The translations under genes and the position numbers were made by a program. 64,000 nt of DNA from Caulobacter sp. Its GTDB lineage: Bacteria > Pseudomonadota > Alphaproteobacteria > Caulobacterales > Caulobacteraceae. The notes beneath the pieces are model-generated. The model did not search any database. It had not been told where the DNA came from and saw only the letters and a list, made by a program, of their open reading frames with translations. Shown one piece after another: positions 19,560 through 30,356 of this stretch (position 1 is the stretch's first letter; every line of letters begins with the position of its first letter). The DNA is taken from positions 204,744-268,743 of the forward strand of contig JAUXVF010000022.1 of assembly GCA_030680355.1 (NCBI GenBank), in the 5' to 3' direction.

Positions 19560-20069
19560 CTATTCGACCTCTTCGGGCGGCACGGCGACCAGCAGGCCCT
19601 CGCTGAGCCGCACCTCGGGCACGGCTTCGCGGGTGAAGGGCAGGTACCAGGTGGGGCCGCCCTCGGTGGGGGCGATCTCGAGGATGTCGCCGGCGCCGAA
19701 ATCCTGCACGGCCTTGACCTTGCCGAGCACCGTCCCCTCGGGGCTGGTCACGGCGACGCCGATCAGGTCGGTCAGGTAATATTCGTCTTCCTCGGGCGGC
19801 GGCAGGGCGTCGCGCGGGATGAACAGCTTCAGGCCGCGCAGGGCGTCGGCCTGGTCCTTGGTCTCGACGCCTTCGCAGCGGACGATGATGCCGCCCTTGG
19901 CGTCACGGGCTGCAAGGATGGTCAGGCCCGGCGAGCCGTCCTGACGCTTCAGCGCGCGAAAGCGGGCCAGCGCCAGGGGTTCTTCGGTATAGGTCGTGAT
20001 GCGCACTTCGCCGCGGACGCCAAAGGCGCCCGCGACCTGGCCGACGGCGATGAGGCTGTCGGTGGTCAT
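19560..20069 (-). CDS. rimM: 16S rRNA processing protein RimM
   Basis: Maturation factor for the 30S head domain that binds ribosomal protein S19. The 169-residue protein begins with AVGQVAGAFGVRGEVRITTYTE, the RimM N-terminal barrel, and has the PRC-barrel part YYLTDLIGVAV...GTVLGKVKAV, LEIAPTEGG and WYLPFTREAVPEV toward the C-terminus. It follows rpsP on the same strand with a strong hairpin in the 68-base gap. Normally trmD would follow directly; here four unrelated genes intervene. Confidence 0.97.
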   Translation of the reverse strand: MTTDSLIAVGQVAGAFGVRGEVRITTYTEEPLALARFRALKRQDGSPGLTILAARDAKGGIIVRCEGVETKDQADALRGLKLFIPRDALPPPEEDEYYLTDLIGVAVTSPEGTVLGKVKAVQDFGAGDILEIAPTEGGPTWYLPFTREAVPEVRLSEGLLVAVPPEEVE

Positions 20070-20096
20070 GCGATGTCCCGATAGCCAACCCAGGTC

Positions 20097-20129
20097 CCGT
20101 CGTCCCGGGCGCAGGGCCCGGGACGACGG
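20097..20129 (-). other. Perfect 14-bp hairpin between rpsP and rimM
   Basis: CCGTCGTCCCGGGC pairs perfectly with GCCCGGGACGACGG around a five-base loop. No T-run follows on the minus strand, so it is more likely an mRNA stability or processing element, or a mobile palindrome, than a terminator. It could set the ratio of S16 to RimM. Confidence 0.65.
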
Positions 20130-20137
20130 TTCGTGGA

Positions 20138-20767
20138 TTAGCTGCCGGCCTTCTCTTCAGTCGCTTCGGCGGCCGGGGCCTCTTCAGCGGCGGCTTCGGG
20201 AGCGGCTTCGGCGGCGGGGGCTTCTTCAGCAGCAGCTTCGGCCGGGGCGGCTTCAGCAGCCGGGGCTTCTTCGGCGGCGGCTTCCGGAGCCGCTTCAGCG
20301 GCAGCCGGAGCTTCTTCAGCGGCGGCTTCGACCGGAGCGGCCTCTTCGACAGCGGCGGGCGCTTCGACTTCGGGCTCGGGCTCGGGGGCCGGCGGGTTGG
20401 CGGCCAGTTCGGCGGCGGCGGCGGCGCGGTCGGTTTCGCGCTGGGCGCGTTCGGCCGAGCGTTCGTCAGCCTTCTTGCCCGGCTTGCCCTTGTTGGGGTT
20501 GTTGCCGTGGGCCCACTGGCCGATGCCTTCGGCGGCTAGGAAACGGGCGACGCGGTCGGTCGGCTGGGCGCCCTTGGCGATCCAGGCCTGGATCGACTCG
20601 AGCTTCAGCGTCACGCGGGGCGTGGGGCCGTCCTTGGGCAGCAGCGGGTTGTAGGTGCCCACCTTCTCGATGAAACGGCCGTCGCGGGGCGAATGGCTGT
20701 CGGCAATGACGATCGAATAGTAGGGGCGCTTCTTGGCGCCGCCGCGGGCGAGACGGATCTTCAGCAT
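20138..20767 (-). CDS. rpsP: 30S ribosomal protein S16 with long Ala/Glu-rich tail
   Basis: Residues 1 to about 85 form a normal S16 ([50 protein letters not shown]). A basic linker (about 86-115) is followed by roughly 90 residues made almost only of Ala, Glu and Pro. These include four imperfect units like [14 protein letters not shown] (residues about 145-203). Typical S16 is 80-90 residues; this one is 209. The tail is strongly acidic, unusual for a ribosomal protein, and should be unstructured or helical and project from the ribosome. Codon use in the tail matches its neighbours and the frame is open throughout. Confidence 0.96.
   Translation of the reverse strand: MLKIRLARGGAKKRPYYSIVIADSHSPRDGRFIEKVGTYNPLLPKDGPTPRVTLKLESIQAWIAKGAQPTDRVARFLAAEGIGQWAHGNNPNKGKPGKKADERSAERAQRETDRAAAAAELAANPPAPEPEPEVEAPAAVEEAAPVEAAAEEAPAAAEAAPEAAAEEAPAAEAAPAEAAAEEAPAAEAAPEAAAEEAPAAEATEEKAGS
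20159..20335 (-). repeat. In-gene tandem repeat coding the S16 tail
   Basis: About four imperfect units of 42-45 bases encode [18 protein letters not shown] segments at the end of rpsP. All units keep the reading frame. Such repeats can change copy number by slippage, so tail length may vary between strains. Confidence 0.75.
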
Positions 20768-20791
20768 TTCGGTTAGTCCTTTGGTCTGATC

Positions 20792-22324
20792 TTATTTCTT
20801 GAAGGGGTTGAAGCCGGGGGGCAGGCCGGGGCCGCCCAGTCCGGGCATTCCGGTGGGGTTCGAGCCGGGGCCGCCGAGGCCGCCCTGGAGCTTCTCAAGC
20901 TGCTGCTGCAGCTCTTGCGGGTCGGGCGCGGCCATCTTGCCGCCGCCCAGTGTCTTGAGGCGATCACCGCCGCCGCCGCCGATGCCGAGCATCTGGGCCA
21001 TGCGGGCCATGCCGGCGCCGCCGTTGCGGGTCATCATCTTCATGGCGTCGGCCATCTGACGATGCTGTTTGAGCAGACGGTTGACCTCGGCCACGTCGAC
21101 GCCGGCGCCGGCGGCGATGCGACGTTTGCGCGAGGCGGCCAGGATGTCGGGCTTCTTGCGCTCGGTCTTGGTCATCGAGCCGATGATCGCCCGCTGGCGG
21201 CGGATGACGCTGTCATCCATGCCCGACTCGGCGATCTGCTTCTTCATCTTGCCGACGCCGGGCAGCATGCCCATCACGCCGCCGATGCCGCCCATCTTTT
21301 CCATCTGGGCCAGCTGGTCGGACATCATCTCGAGGTCGAACTGGCCTTTGGCCAGTTTCTTGGCCATGGCCTCGGCCTTGGCCTGGTCGAGGTCGGTGGC
21401 GGCCTTTTCGACGAGGGCGACGATGTCGCCCTGGCCCAGGATGCGGCCGGCCACGCGGCGGGCGTCGAAGACCTCGAGGGCCTCGACCTTTTCGCCGGAG
21501 CCGAGGAACTTGATCGGCAGGCCGGTGACGGCCCGCATCGACAGGGCCGCGCCGCCGCGCCCGTCGCCGTCGGCGCGGGTCAGGATCAGGCCGGTCAGCG
21601 GCAGACGTTCGTGGAAGGCCTTGGCCGTGCGCACCGCGTCCTGGCCGGTCAGGCTGTCGGCGACCAGCAGGGTTTCGGTGGGGACGGCGATCTGGGCGAT
21701 CTGCGCCGCCTCGGCCATCATCTGCTCGTCCAGCGTCGTGCGGCCGGCGGTGTCGAGGATGACGACGTCGTAGCCGCTGAGCTTGCCCGCCTGCAGCGCC
21801 CGGCGGGCGATGTCGGTCGGCGACTGGCCGGCGACGATCGGCAGGGTCTCGACGCCGATCTGCTTGCCGAGCATGGCCAGCTGTTCCATGGCGGCCGGAC
21901 GACGGGTGTCCAGCGAGGCCATCAGGACCTTCTTGCGGTCGGTCTTGCTCAGCCGCAGGGCCAGCTTGGCCGCGGTGGTCGTCTTGCCCGAGCCCTGCAG
22001 GCCGGTCATCAGGATGATCGAGGGCGGGTTGAGGGCGAGCTTGAGCCCCTCGGGCTCCTCGCCGCCGAGCATCTCGACCAGGCCGTCATAGACGATCTTG
22101 ACCACCTGGTCGGCGGGACGGATCGAGCGGATCACCGCCTCGCCGATGGCCAGTTCGCGGGCCTTGACGATGAAGTCCTTGACGACCGGCAGGGCGACGT
22201 CGGCCTCGAGCAGGGCGACGCGAACCTCGCGCAGCGCCTCGTCGATATCCTTCTCGCCCAGAACGCCGCGACCGGAGAGCCGGTCGAAGACGTCGCCAAG
22301 TCGTTCTGTCAGGCCTTCGAACAT
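20792..22324 (-). CDS. ffh: Signal recognition particle protein Ffh
   Basis: SRP GTPase that binds signal sequences of nascent inner-membrane proteins and docks with FtsY. The 510-residue protein has an N domain (MFEGLTERLGDVFDRL), the G domain with P-loop GLQGSGKTTTAAKLA, DTRRPAAMEQL, DTAGRTTLDEQMM and the TRADGDGRGGAAL stretch. A Met-rich M domain follows, ending in a Gly/Pro/Met-rich tail. ATG 22324 has GAGG seven bases upstream; a TTG at 22336 is an alternative. It heads the ffh-rpsP-rimM operon. Its receptor ftsY is at 54.2 kb. Confidence 0.98.
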   Translation of the reverse strand: MFEGLTERLGDVFDRLSGRGVLGEKDIDEALREVRVALLEADVALPVVKDFIVKARELAIGEAVIRSIRPADQVVKIVYDGLVEMLGGEEPEGLKLALNPPSIILMTGLQGSGKTTTAAKLALRLSKTDRKKVLMASLDTRRPAAMEQLAMLGKQIGVETLPIVAGQSPTDIARRALQAGKLSGYDVVILDTAGRTTLDEQMMAEAAQIAQIAVPTETLLVADSLTGQDAVRTAKAFHERLPLTGLILTRADGDGRGGAALSMRAVTGLPIKFLGSGEKVEALEVFDARRVAGRILGQGDIVALVEKAATDLDQAKAEAMAKKLAKGQFDLEMMSDQLAQMEKMGGIGGVMGMLPGVGKMKKQIAESGMDDSVIRRQRAIIGSMTKTERKKPDILAASRKRRIAAGAGVDVAEVNRLLKQHRQMADAMKMMTRNGGAGMARMAQMLGIGGGGGDRLKTLGGGKMAAPDPQELQQQLEKLQGGLGGPGSNPTGMPGLGGPGLPPGFNPFKK

Positions 22325-22550
22325 ACGTAACCTCAATCGCCCAAACGCAGTTTTCCCCCGTGGACGATTACGTCGACGGGGGGCCTCGCCGCCCTCGTCC
22401 CATCGATAAAGTCCCGATGGAGGTCGTGGCGGTGGAGGGCGCTGAACTGCATCTGCGCCGGAAGGGGCGGCTTATGGGCGGAAAACGGAGGGAAATCAAG
22501 ATCGCCGTCGGGGACAGGCGCTGACGGGCATGTCCCCGCGCGAAACGGAA

Positions 22551-22576
22551 AGGGCGACGCCGGCCGGCGCCGCCCT
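22551..22576 (-). terminator. Probable terminator of the M3 peptidase gene
   Basis: AGGGCG / CGCCCT outer stem with an inner GCCGGCCGGC palindrome, seven bases past the stop. On the minus strand it is followed by TTCCGTTTCG. The remaining 22325-22550 intergenic stretch shows no gene. Confidence 0.6.
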
Positions 22577-22582
22577 CCGCCC

Positions 22583-24751
22583 CTAGGCCCCGGCGGGAAC
22601 CGGGAAGCCCCGGTCGCGCATCAGGGCGCCGATCTTCGGGTCGCGGCCGCGGAAGTCGCGGAACTGCTGGGCCGGATCGACGCTGTTGCCGCGCGCCATG
22701 ATGGTGTCGTGCAGGCGTTTGGCGGTGGCCTTGTCATAGGCTCCGCCGGCCTCCTCGAACGCTTCCCAGACGTCGGCGGTCAGGGTGTCGGCCCACAGGT
22801 AGCTGTAGTAGCCGGCCGAATAGCCGTCGCCGGAGAAGACGTGGCCGAACTGCGGCGTGCGGTGACGCATGACGATCTGCGACGGCATGCCGAGCTTGGC
22901 CAGTTCGGCCTTCTCGAAGGCGTCGGGATCGATGTCGACGTCGCCGGCCAGATGCAGCTTCATGTCGATCAGGGCGCTGGCCAGATACTCGGTGGTGCCG
23001 AAGCCCTGGCCGAAGGTCGAGGCCTTCTTGATCTTGGCCACCAGCGCGGCCGGGATCGGCTTGCCGGTTTCATGGTGCAGGGCAAAGCGGTTGAGCACCT
23101 CGTCGGTCGACAGCCAGTGCTCGTTCAGCTGGCTGGGGAACTCGACATAGTCGCGGGCGACGTTGGTGCCCGCCACGCTCGGATAGGTGACGTCGGAGTT
23201 GAGGCCGTGGATGGCGTGGCCGAACTCGTGGAACAGGGTCTCGGCGTCATCCCAGCTGATCAGCACCGGCTCGCCGGGCTTGCCCTTGATGAAGTTGGAG
23301 TTGTTGCTGACGATGGTGGCGGTGTCCTTGCGGAACCGTTCCTGCGAGCGATAGGCGTTCATCCAGGCGCCCGACCGCTTGCCCTGACGGGCGTAGGGAT
23401 CGAAGTACCAGAGGCCGATATGCTTGCCGCCGCGGGTCACTTCCCAGACGCGGATGTCGGGGTGGTAGACCGGCAGACCCTCGACCTGTTTGAATTCGAA
23501 ACCGTAGAGCTGGCCCGAGGCCCAGAACATGCCCTCGCGCAGCTTCTCCAGCTGCATGTACGGCTTCACCTCGTTCATATCGAGGTCGTACTTCGCCTTG
23601 CGGACCTTCTCGGCATAGAACCGGTAGTCCCAGGGCTGGATCTTGAAGCCGCCCTTCTCCTTGTCGACGATCTTCTGCATCTCGGCGACGTCCTTGGCCA
23701 CCTGGGCGATGGCCGCCGGCCAGACGGCCTCCATCAGCTTCATCGCGTTCTCGGGCGACTTGGCCATGGCGTTCTCGAGCCGCCAGTGGGCGTGGGTCTT
23801 GTAGCCCAGCAGGTTGGCCCGCTCGACGCGCAGCTTGAGGATCCTGGCGATGATGGCGTTGTTGTCGGTGGCGCCGCCGTTGTCGCCGCGATTGACGAAG
23901 GCCTTCCAGACCGTCTCGCGGGTGGCGCGCACCGGCGAATAGGTCAGGTAGGGATCAACGCTGGAGCGGGTGTTCACGATGATGAACTTGCCCGGCATCT
24001 TGCGCTGTTCGGCGCTAGACGCGGCGGCCGCCTTGAGGCCGTCCGGCAGGCCGACCAGATCGCCAGCCGACAGCTCGATGAAGGTGCTCTCATCGGCCAG
24101 CAGGTTCTGGCTGAACTTGGTGTAGAGGCCGGCCAGCTCTTCGTTGATGGCGGCCACGCGGGTCTTGGCGGCGGGGGCCAGCTTGGCGCCGGCGCGGACG
24201 AAGTTGGTGTAGTAGACCCAGGTCAGCCGCTGCTGCTCGGCGGTCAGCGTCGCCTTCTCCGGCGAGTTGTAGACCGCCTCGATGCGGGCGAAGAGCGCCT
24301 CGTTCTGGGTGATCTTGTCGCCGAAGGCGGCGAACTTCGGATCCATCTCCTGCTCGACGTCCTGCATCGCCGGCGTGCTGAGGTTGGAGCTCCAGATGCC
24401 GTAGTAGGTGCCAACGTCACCCAGCGTGCGGCCGGCGTCTTCCATCGCCGCGATGGTGTTCTCGAAGGTCGCCGGGGCGGGGTTGGCGGCGATGGCGTCG
24501 ATCTCGGCCAGATTGCGGGCGAAGCCCTCTTCGAGGGCCGGTTTGAAGTCGGCGACGGCCACTTTGTCAAAGGCGGGAACACCGTCATAGGGGCCGGTCC
24601 AGGACCGGGTCAGGGGGTTGGTCGAGGCGACCGGGGTGACCGGAGCGGCCGGAGCGACGGGGGCGGCCTTGGCCCCGATCGAGGCGCAGCCGGCCAGGCC
24701 GGTCATGGTGACGGTGGCCGCGCTGGCGGCCAGAAAGGAACGACGATGCAC
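22583..24751 (-). CDS. M3-family metallopeptidase (peptidyl-dipeptidase Dcp-like), exported lipoprotein
   Basis: A 722-residue zinc peptidase. The HExxH site appears as TLFHEFGHAIHGL, with the downstream Glu region typical of the thimet oligopeptidase/Dcp family (FVEFPSQLNEHW). The N-terminus reads MHRRSFLAASAATVTMTGLAGCAS, combining twin arginines with a lipobox (LAGC), so Tat export and lipid anchoring are likely. I chose GTG 24751 because the signal peptide starts there, with GGAG nine bases upstream. It probably cleaves dipeptides from peptide C-termini in the periplasm. It is divergent from murI. Confidence 0.93.
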   Translation of the reverse strand: MHRRSFLAASAATVTMTGLAGCASIGAKAAPVAPAAPVTPVASTNPLTRSWTGPYDGVPAFDKVAVADFKPALEEGFARNLAEIDAIAANPAPATFENTIAAMEDAGRTLGDVGTYYGIWSSNLSTPAMQDVEQEMDPKFAAFGDKITQNEALFARIEAVYNSPEKATLTAEQQRLTWVYYTNFVRAGAKLAPAAKTRVAAINEELAGLYTKFSQNLLADESTFIELSAGDLVGLPDGLKAAAASSAEQRKMPGKFIIVNTRSSVDPYLTYSPVRATRETVWKAFVNRGDNGGATDNNAIIARILKLRVERANLLGYKTHAHWRLENAMAKSPENAMKLMEAVWPAAIAQVAKDVAEMQKIVDKEKGGFKIQPWDYRFYAEKVRKAKYDLDMNEVKPYMQLEKLREGMFWASGQLYGFEFKQVEGLPVYHPDIRVWEVTRGGKHIGLWYFDPYARQGKRSGAWMNAYRSQERFRKDTATIVSNNSNFIKGKPGEPVLISWDDAETLFHEFGHAIHGLNSDVTYPSVAGTNVARDYVEFPSQLNEHWLSTDEVLNRFALHHETGKPIPAALVAKIKKASTFGQGFGTTEYLASALIDMKLHLAGDVDIDPDAFEKAELAKLGMPSQIVMRHRTPQFGHVFSGDGYSAGYYSYLWADTLTADVWEAFEEAGGAYDKATAKRLHDTIMARGNSVDPAQQFRDFRGRDPKIGALMRDRGFPVPAGA

Positions 24752-24878
24752 GAGGGCGATCTCCACGAAGGATGAATTGGGGCGGACCCTAGCCCCCGGT
24801 GACCTGCACGTCACATGAACGGACTGTAATGCGCCGGACACGCTTCCGTTACAGCGGCCGGGCCTCTAAAGCGAAGCC

Positions 24879-25730
24879 ATGTCCATTGGCGTCTTCGATT
24901 CCGGCATCGGCGGCCTGAGCGTGCACCGCGCGCTCGTCGACCGCTTCCCCCAGGCCGACCTCCTCTATCTCGCCGATCAGGCCAACGCCCCCTATGGCGG
25001 GCGGCCCGGCGAGGAGATCGTCGACCTGACGCGAGCCGGCTGCATCCGGCTGTTCGACGCCGGGGCCAGCCTGGTCGTGCTGGCCTGCAACACCGCCTCG
25101 GCCATCGCCCTGCGCCGGCTGCAGCAGACCTGGCTGCCCGGTTACCGGCGCGAGACCGGCCGGGCCTTGAACGTGCTGGGCATCATTGTCCCGACCATCG
25201 AGGCGGCCACCGGCCAGCCCTGGGCCCAGGAGATCGACCACCGCGACGAACAGATCCGCAAGGTCGACGTGCTGGGCGTCTTCTCGACCCCCGCCACCGC
25301 CGCCAGCCGGGTGTTCGAGATCGAGATCGACAAGCGCAAACAGGACCTGGCCGTCTTCTCCGAGCCCTGCCCCGACCTGGCCCGGATGATCGAACAGGGC
25401 GCCGGCCGCGACGAGCTGGCGGCCCGCATCGGTGAGCACGCCATCGCCCTCAAGCGTCGCATCGGCCGCTTCCCGGACCGGGCGGTGCTGGGCTGCACCC
25501 ATTACGAGATCGTCGCCGACCTGTTCCGCGACGCCCTGCCCGCCGGCACGCCGCTGATCCATCAGCCGGACGCCACCGCCGACGCCCTGGAGCGCTACCT
25601 GGCCCACCATCCGGATTATGTCGCCGGAGAGACGGGTCAACGCCGCTTCCTGACCACCGGAACCCCGGGGCCGCAGAATGGCCTGGTCGTCAGCTTCTGG
25701 GGCTCGCCGCTGGTCTTCGAGGCCGCCTGA
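24879..25730 (+). CDS. murI: Glutamate racemase
   Basis: Makes D-glutamate for peptidoglycan. The 283-residue protein has GVFDSGIGGLSVHRAL at the N-terminus. The two catalytic cysteines are C70 (LACNTAS) and C206 (LGCTHYE), one for each proton-transfer face. LADQANAPYG replaces the more common GDxARxPYG, a known kind of variation. Length is a little above average. It is divergent from the M3 peptidase and followed by an SRPBCC protein 60 bases later. Confidence 0.95.
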   Translation: MSIGVFDSGIGGLSVHRALVDRFPQADLLYLADQANAPYGGRPGEEIVDLTRAGCIRLFDAGASLVVLACNTASAIALRRLQQTWLPGYRRETGRALNVLGIIVPTIEAATGQPWAQEIDHRDEQIRKVDVLGVFSTPATAASRVFEIEIDKRKQDLAVFSEPCPDLARMIEQGAGRDELAARIGEHAIALKRRIGRFPDRAVLGCTHYEIVADLFRDALPAGTPLIHQPDATADALERYLAHHPDYVAGETGQRRFLTTGTPGPQNGLVVSFWGSPLVFEAA

Positions 25731-25791
25731 CCGGGGCTTGCATCGGTCGGCGGCCGGGGCTTTGCTCGACCGGACCAACCGGAGCCGCGCC

Positions 25792-26325
25792 ATGAAGTCC
25801 ATCCTGATCGCCGCCGCCCTGCTGATCGGCCTGACCGCCGCCCCGGCTCATGCCGAGGTCAAGGCGACCTGGGCCGCCGGGTTCAGACTGGAGGACCGCG
25901 TGACCATCGCCGCCTCGCCCGAAGCGGTCTGGGAGGCGCTCGGCCGGATCGGCGGCTGGTGGGACGGCGCCCACAGCTACAGCGGCGACGCCGCCAACAT
26001 GACCATGCCGCTGCGCCCCGGCGGCTGTTTCTGCGAGGCCCTGCCCGGCGGCGGGGTCAAGCATGGCGAGGTAATCATGGTGCTGCCCGGCAAGGCCCTG
26101 CGCATCGCCGCCGCCCTGGGCCCGCTGCAGGAGGAGGGCGTCAGCGCCGCCCTGACTTTCACCCTGACGCCCGCCGCCGACGGCGGGACCGAGGTGGTCA
26201 TGACCTACAATGTCGGCGGCGCCCGGCCGGAGATCGTCGCCATCGCCCCGGTGGTCGACGGCGTGGTCGGCGGGCAGCTGGTGAGGCTGAAGGCGCTGGT
26301 GGAGACGGGGGCGCCGACGCCTTAG
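25792..26325 (+). CDS. Secreted SRPBCC (START-like) domain protein
   Basis: A 177-residue protein with a clear Sec signal peptide (MKSILIAAALLIGLTAAPAHA, cleavage near residue 21), then a START/polyketide-cyclase-like fold. The helix and strand start RVTIAASPEAVWEALGRIGGWW, and HGEVIMVLPGKALRIAAALG and LTFTLTPAADGGTEVVMTYNVGG are typical of SRPBCC cores. These domains bind hydrophobic ligands. The role is unknown. A family A repeat follows the stop. Confidence 0.85.
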   Translation: MKSILIAAALLIGLTAAPAHAEVKATWAAGFRLEDRVTIAASPEAVWEALGRIGGWWDGAHSYSGDAANMTMPLRPGGCFCEALPGGGVKHGEVIMVLPGKALRIAAALGPLQEEGVSAALTFTLTPAADGGTEVVMTYNVGGARPEIVAIAPVVDGVVGGQLVRLKALVETGAPTP

Positions 26326-26334
26326 CGCTCAGCG

Positions 26335-26433
26335 TGCGTGGTTCGACACGGGCCTATGGCGCTGCTCAGGATGACGTGGACCAAATGCACGTCATCCTGA
26401 GCAGCAGCCGCAGGCTGCGTGTCGAAGGACGCA
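26335..26433. repeat. Compound inverted repeat, family A copy 2
   Basis: TGCGTGGTTCGACACG, a small hairpin and GCTGCTCAGGATGACG are followed by the inverted ACGTCATCCTGAGCAGC, a hairpin, and GTGTCGAAGGACGCA. It fills the gap between convergent SRPBCC and ahpD genes and could end transcription from either side. Confidence 0.85.
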
Positions 26434-26434
26434 A

Positions 26435-26974
26435 TCACGCCGCCAGCGAGGCCGTCTCTCCCGCGATCACGCGGCTGACCGCATTGACCACGGCGGCGAT
26501 GCGCAGCCCGGCCTGGATGCCGGTGTTGGGCATGCCGTGCTTCTTCAGCTCGGCCTCGTGGGCGTCGAGGCACAGGCCGCAGCCGTTGATCGTCGAGACG
26601 GCCGTCGACCACAGTTCGAAGTCGATCTTCTCGACGCCGTGGTTGGCCAGCACGTTCATGCGCAGCTTGGCCGGCAGGGTCCCGTACTCCTTGTTCTTCA
26701 TCAGATGCAGGGCGCGGTAGTAGGCGTTGTTCATGCCCATGATCGCCGCCGCGGCCTTGGCGGCGGTGAAGGCGTCGTCGCTGAGGCCGGCCTCGCGGGC
26801 GGCGGCCTCGACGGTGCGGACCACGGCCGGCACGCCGACGGCATGGGCCGAAGCGACGAAGCAGCCCCACTTCTGCTGGTCGGTGAGCAGGGTCTCCGCG
26901 GCCAGAGAGGACAGGTTGAGGCTCAGATCCTTGGCGTAGGCCGGCAGGGCCTCACGCAGGGCGTCGAGGGACAT
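26435..26974 (-). CDS. ahpD: Alkyl hydroperoxidase AhpD
   Basis: Carboxymuconolactone-decarboxylase-fold protein of 179 residues that serves as a reducing partner of AhpC and a weak peroxidase itself. The CxxC pair is C132-G-L-C135 with H139 in the segment NGCGLCLDAHE, exactly the AhpD catalytic site. MGMNNAYYRALHLM is also family-typical. It lies 119 bases after ahpC on the same strand; the gap contains a CCGGGAGC/GCTCCCGG stem and a run of nine Gs. ahpC-ahpD is a common operon in alphaproteobacteria and actinobacteria. Confidence 0.97.
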   Translation of the reverse strand: MSLDALREALPAYAKDLSLNLSSLAAETLLTDQQKWGCFVASAHAVGVPAVVRTVEAAAREAGLSDDAFTAAKAAAAIMGMNNAYYRALHLMKNKEYGTLPAKLRMNVLANHGVEKIDFELWSTAVSTINGCGLCLDAHEAELKKHGMPNTGIQAGLRIAAVVNAVSRVIAGETASLAA

Positions 26975-27093
26975 GGTCGTCTCCAGAATGTCGGAAAGAA
27001 GGGGCCGGGAGCCCCGCGCCAGCCGGAGGGACTGAAGCGCGCGGAGCTCCCGGTCGACGCGGCCCGGGGGGGGGAGCCGCGTGTGGCTGTGGC

Positions 27094-27654
27094 CTAGGCC
27101 GCCAGGTCGAGCGTATCGCCGCCGACCGAGCGGTTGCAGGCGCAGAGTTCGTCGGTCTGCAGGGCGTCGAGCACCCGCAGGGTGTCGGCCGGCGCCCGAC
27201 CGACGTTGAGGTTGGTCACATAGACGTGCTGCACGACGCCGTGGGGATCGACCACGAAGGTGGCGCGCTGGGCGACGCCCTCGGCTTCATCGAGCACGCC
27301 CAGGGCGCGGGCGAAGCGACCGCCGTTGTCGCCGAAGCTCCAGATCGGCAGGTTGTGCAGATCGGGGTGCTCCCGGCGCCAGCCGAGCTTGGAGTGTTCG
27401 TTGTCGGTCGAGCCGCCGAGCACGACCGCGTCGCGCTCGGAGAACTGTTTGCCGAGCCGGGCGAACTCGGCGATTTCGGTCGGGCAGACGAAGGTGAAGT
27501 CCTTCGGATAGAAGAAGATGACCTTCCACTGACCGGGGAAGCTGTCCTGGGTGATGGTCTCGAAGGCGCTTTCGCCGTTCTCTTCGTGACGCATGAAGCC
27601 GGGCTTCACACCGATGATCTTGAAGTCGGGGAGGGTCTGTCCAACGCTGAGCAT
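27094..27654 (-). CDS. ahpC: Peroxiredoxin AhpC
   Basis: Two-cysteine peroxiredoxin that reduces hydrogen and organic peroxides. The 186-residue protein has its peroxidatic cysteine at C57 in DFTFVCPTEI and candidate resolving cysteines at C171/C173 in ELCACNRSV, the form found in AhpC enzymes partnered with AhpD. NEHSKLGWRR is another family block. The absence of ahpF and presence of ahpD fits an AhpD-dependent reducing path. A candidate OxyR site lies about 100 bases upstream. Confidence 0.97.
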   Translation of the reverse strand: MLSVGQTLPDFKIIGVKPGFMRHEENGESAFETITQDSFPGQWKVIFFYPKDFTFVCPTEIAEFARLGKQFSERDAVVLGGSTDNEHSKLGWRREHPDLHNLPIWSFGDNGGRFARALGVLDEAEGVAQRATFVVDPHGVVQHVYVTNLNVGRAPADTLRVLDALQTDELCACNRSVGGDTLDLAA

Positions 27655-27746
27655 ATGGCGGTCCTTCTTGGGTGATCGAGGTTGCCGGTCGGCCGCGGGG
27701 AGGCGGGTCCCGTCCGGGTGTGATCAGAAGGTAGGGCGGGACCGAT

Positions 27747-27758
27747 CATAGATCCAAT
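27747..27758. promoter_or_regulatory. Candidate OxyR site upstream of ahpC
   Basis: CATAGATCCAAT occurs here and CATAAATCCAAT occurs at 30301-30312 in the katG/oxyR intergenic region, an 11 of 12 match in two promoters expected to share OxyR control. ATAG also appears at 27761 and 27779, spaced across the same AT-rich patch. The functional assignment is inference. Confidence 0.5.
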
Positions 27759-27876
27759 TGATAGTTATTTCCGGGACGATAGATTGTATCATTGTGGCCG
27801 TTGGTCCTTGATCCGGCAGGACGACGCGGCGCCTCCGCGCAGGCCCTGACGGCCGCGCGGAGACGCCTGTTTCACG

Positions 27877-30356
<2,480 letters not shown>

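Noticed and set aside
27066..27074. Run of nine Gs between ahpC and ahpD as a phase-variable tract
   Set aside because: It lies outside coding sequence and away from any promoter element; slippage there would have no evident effect.
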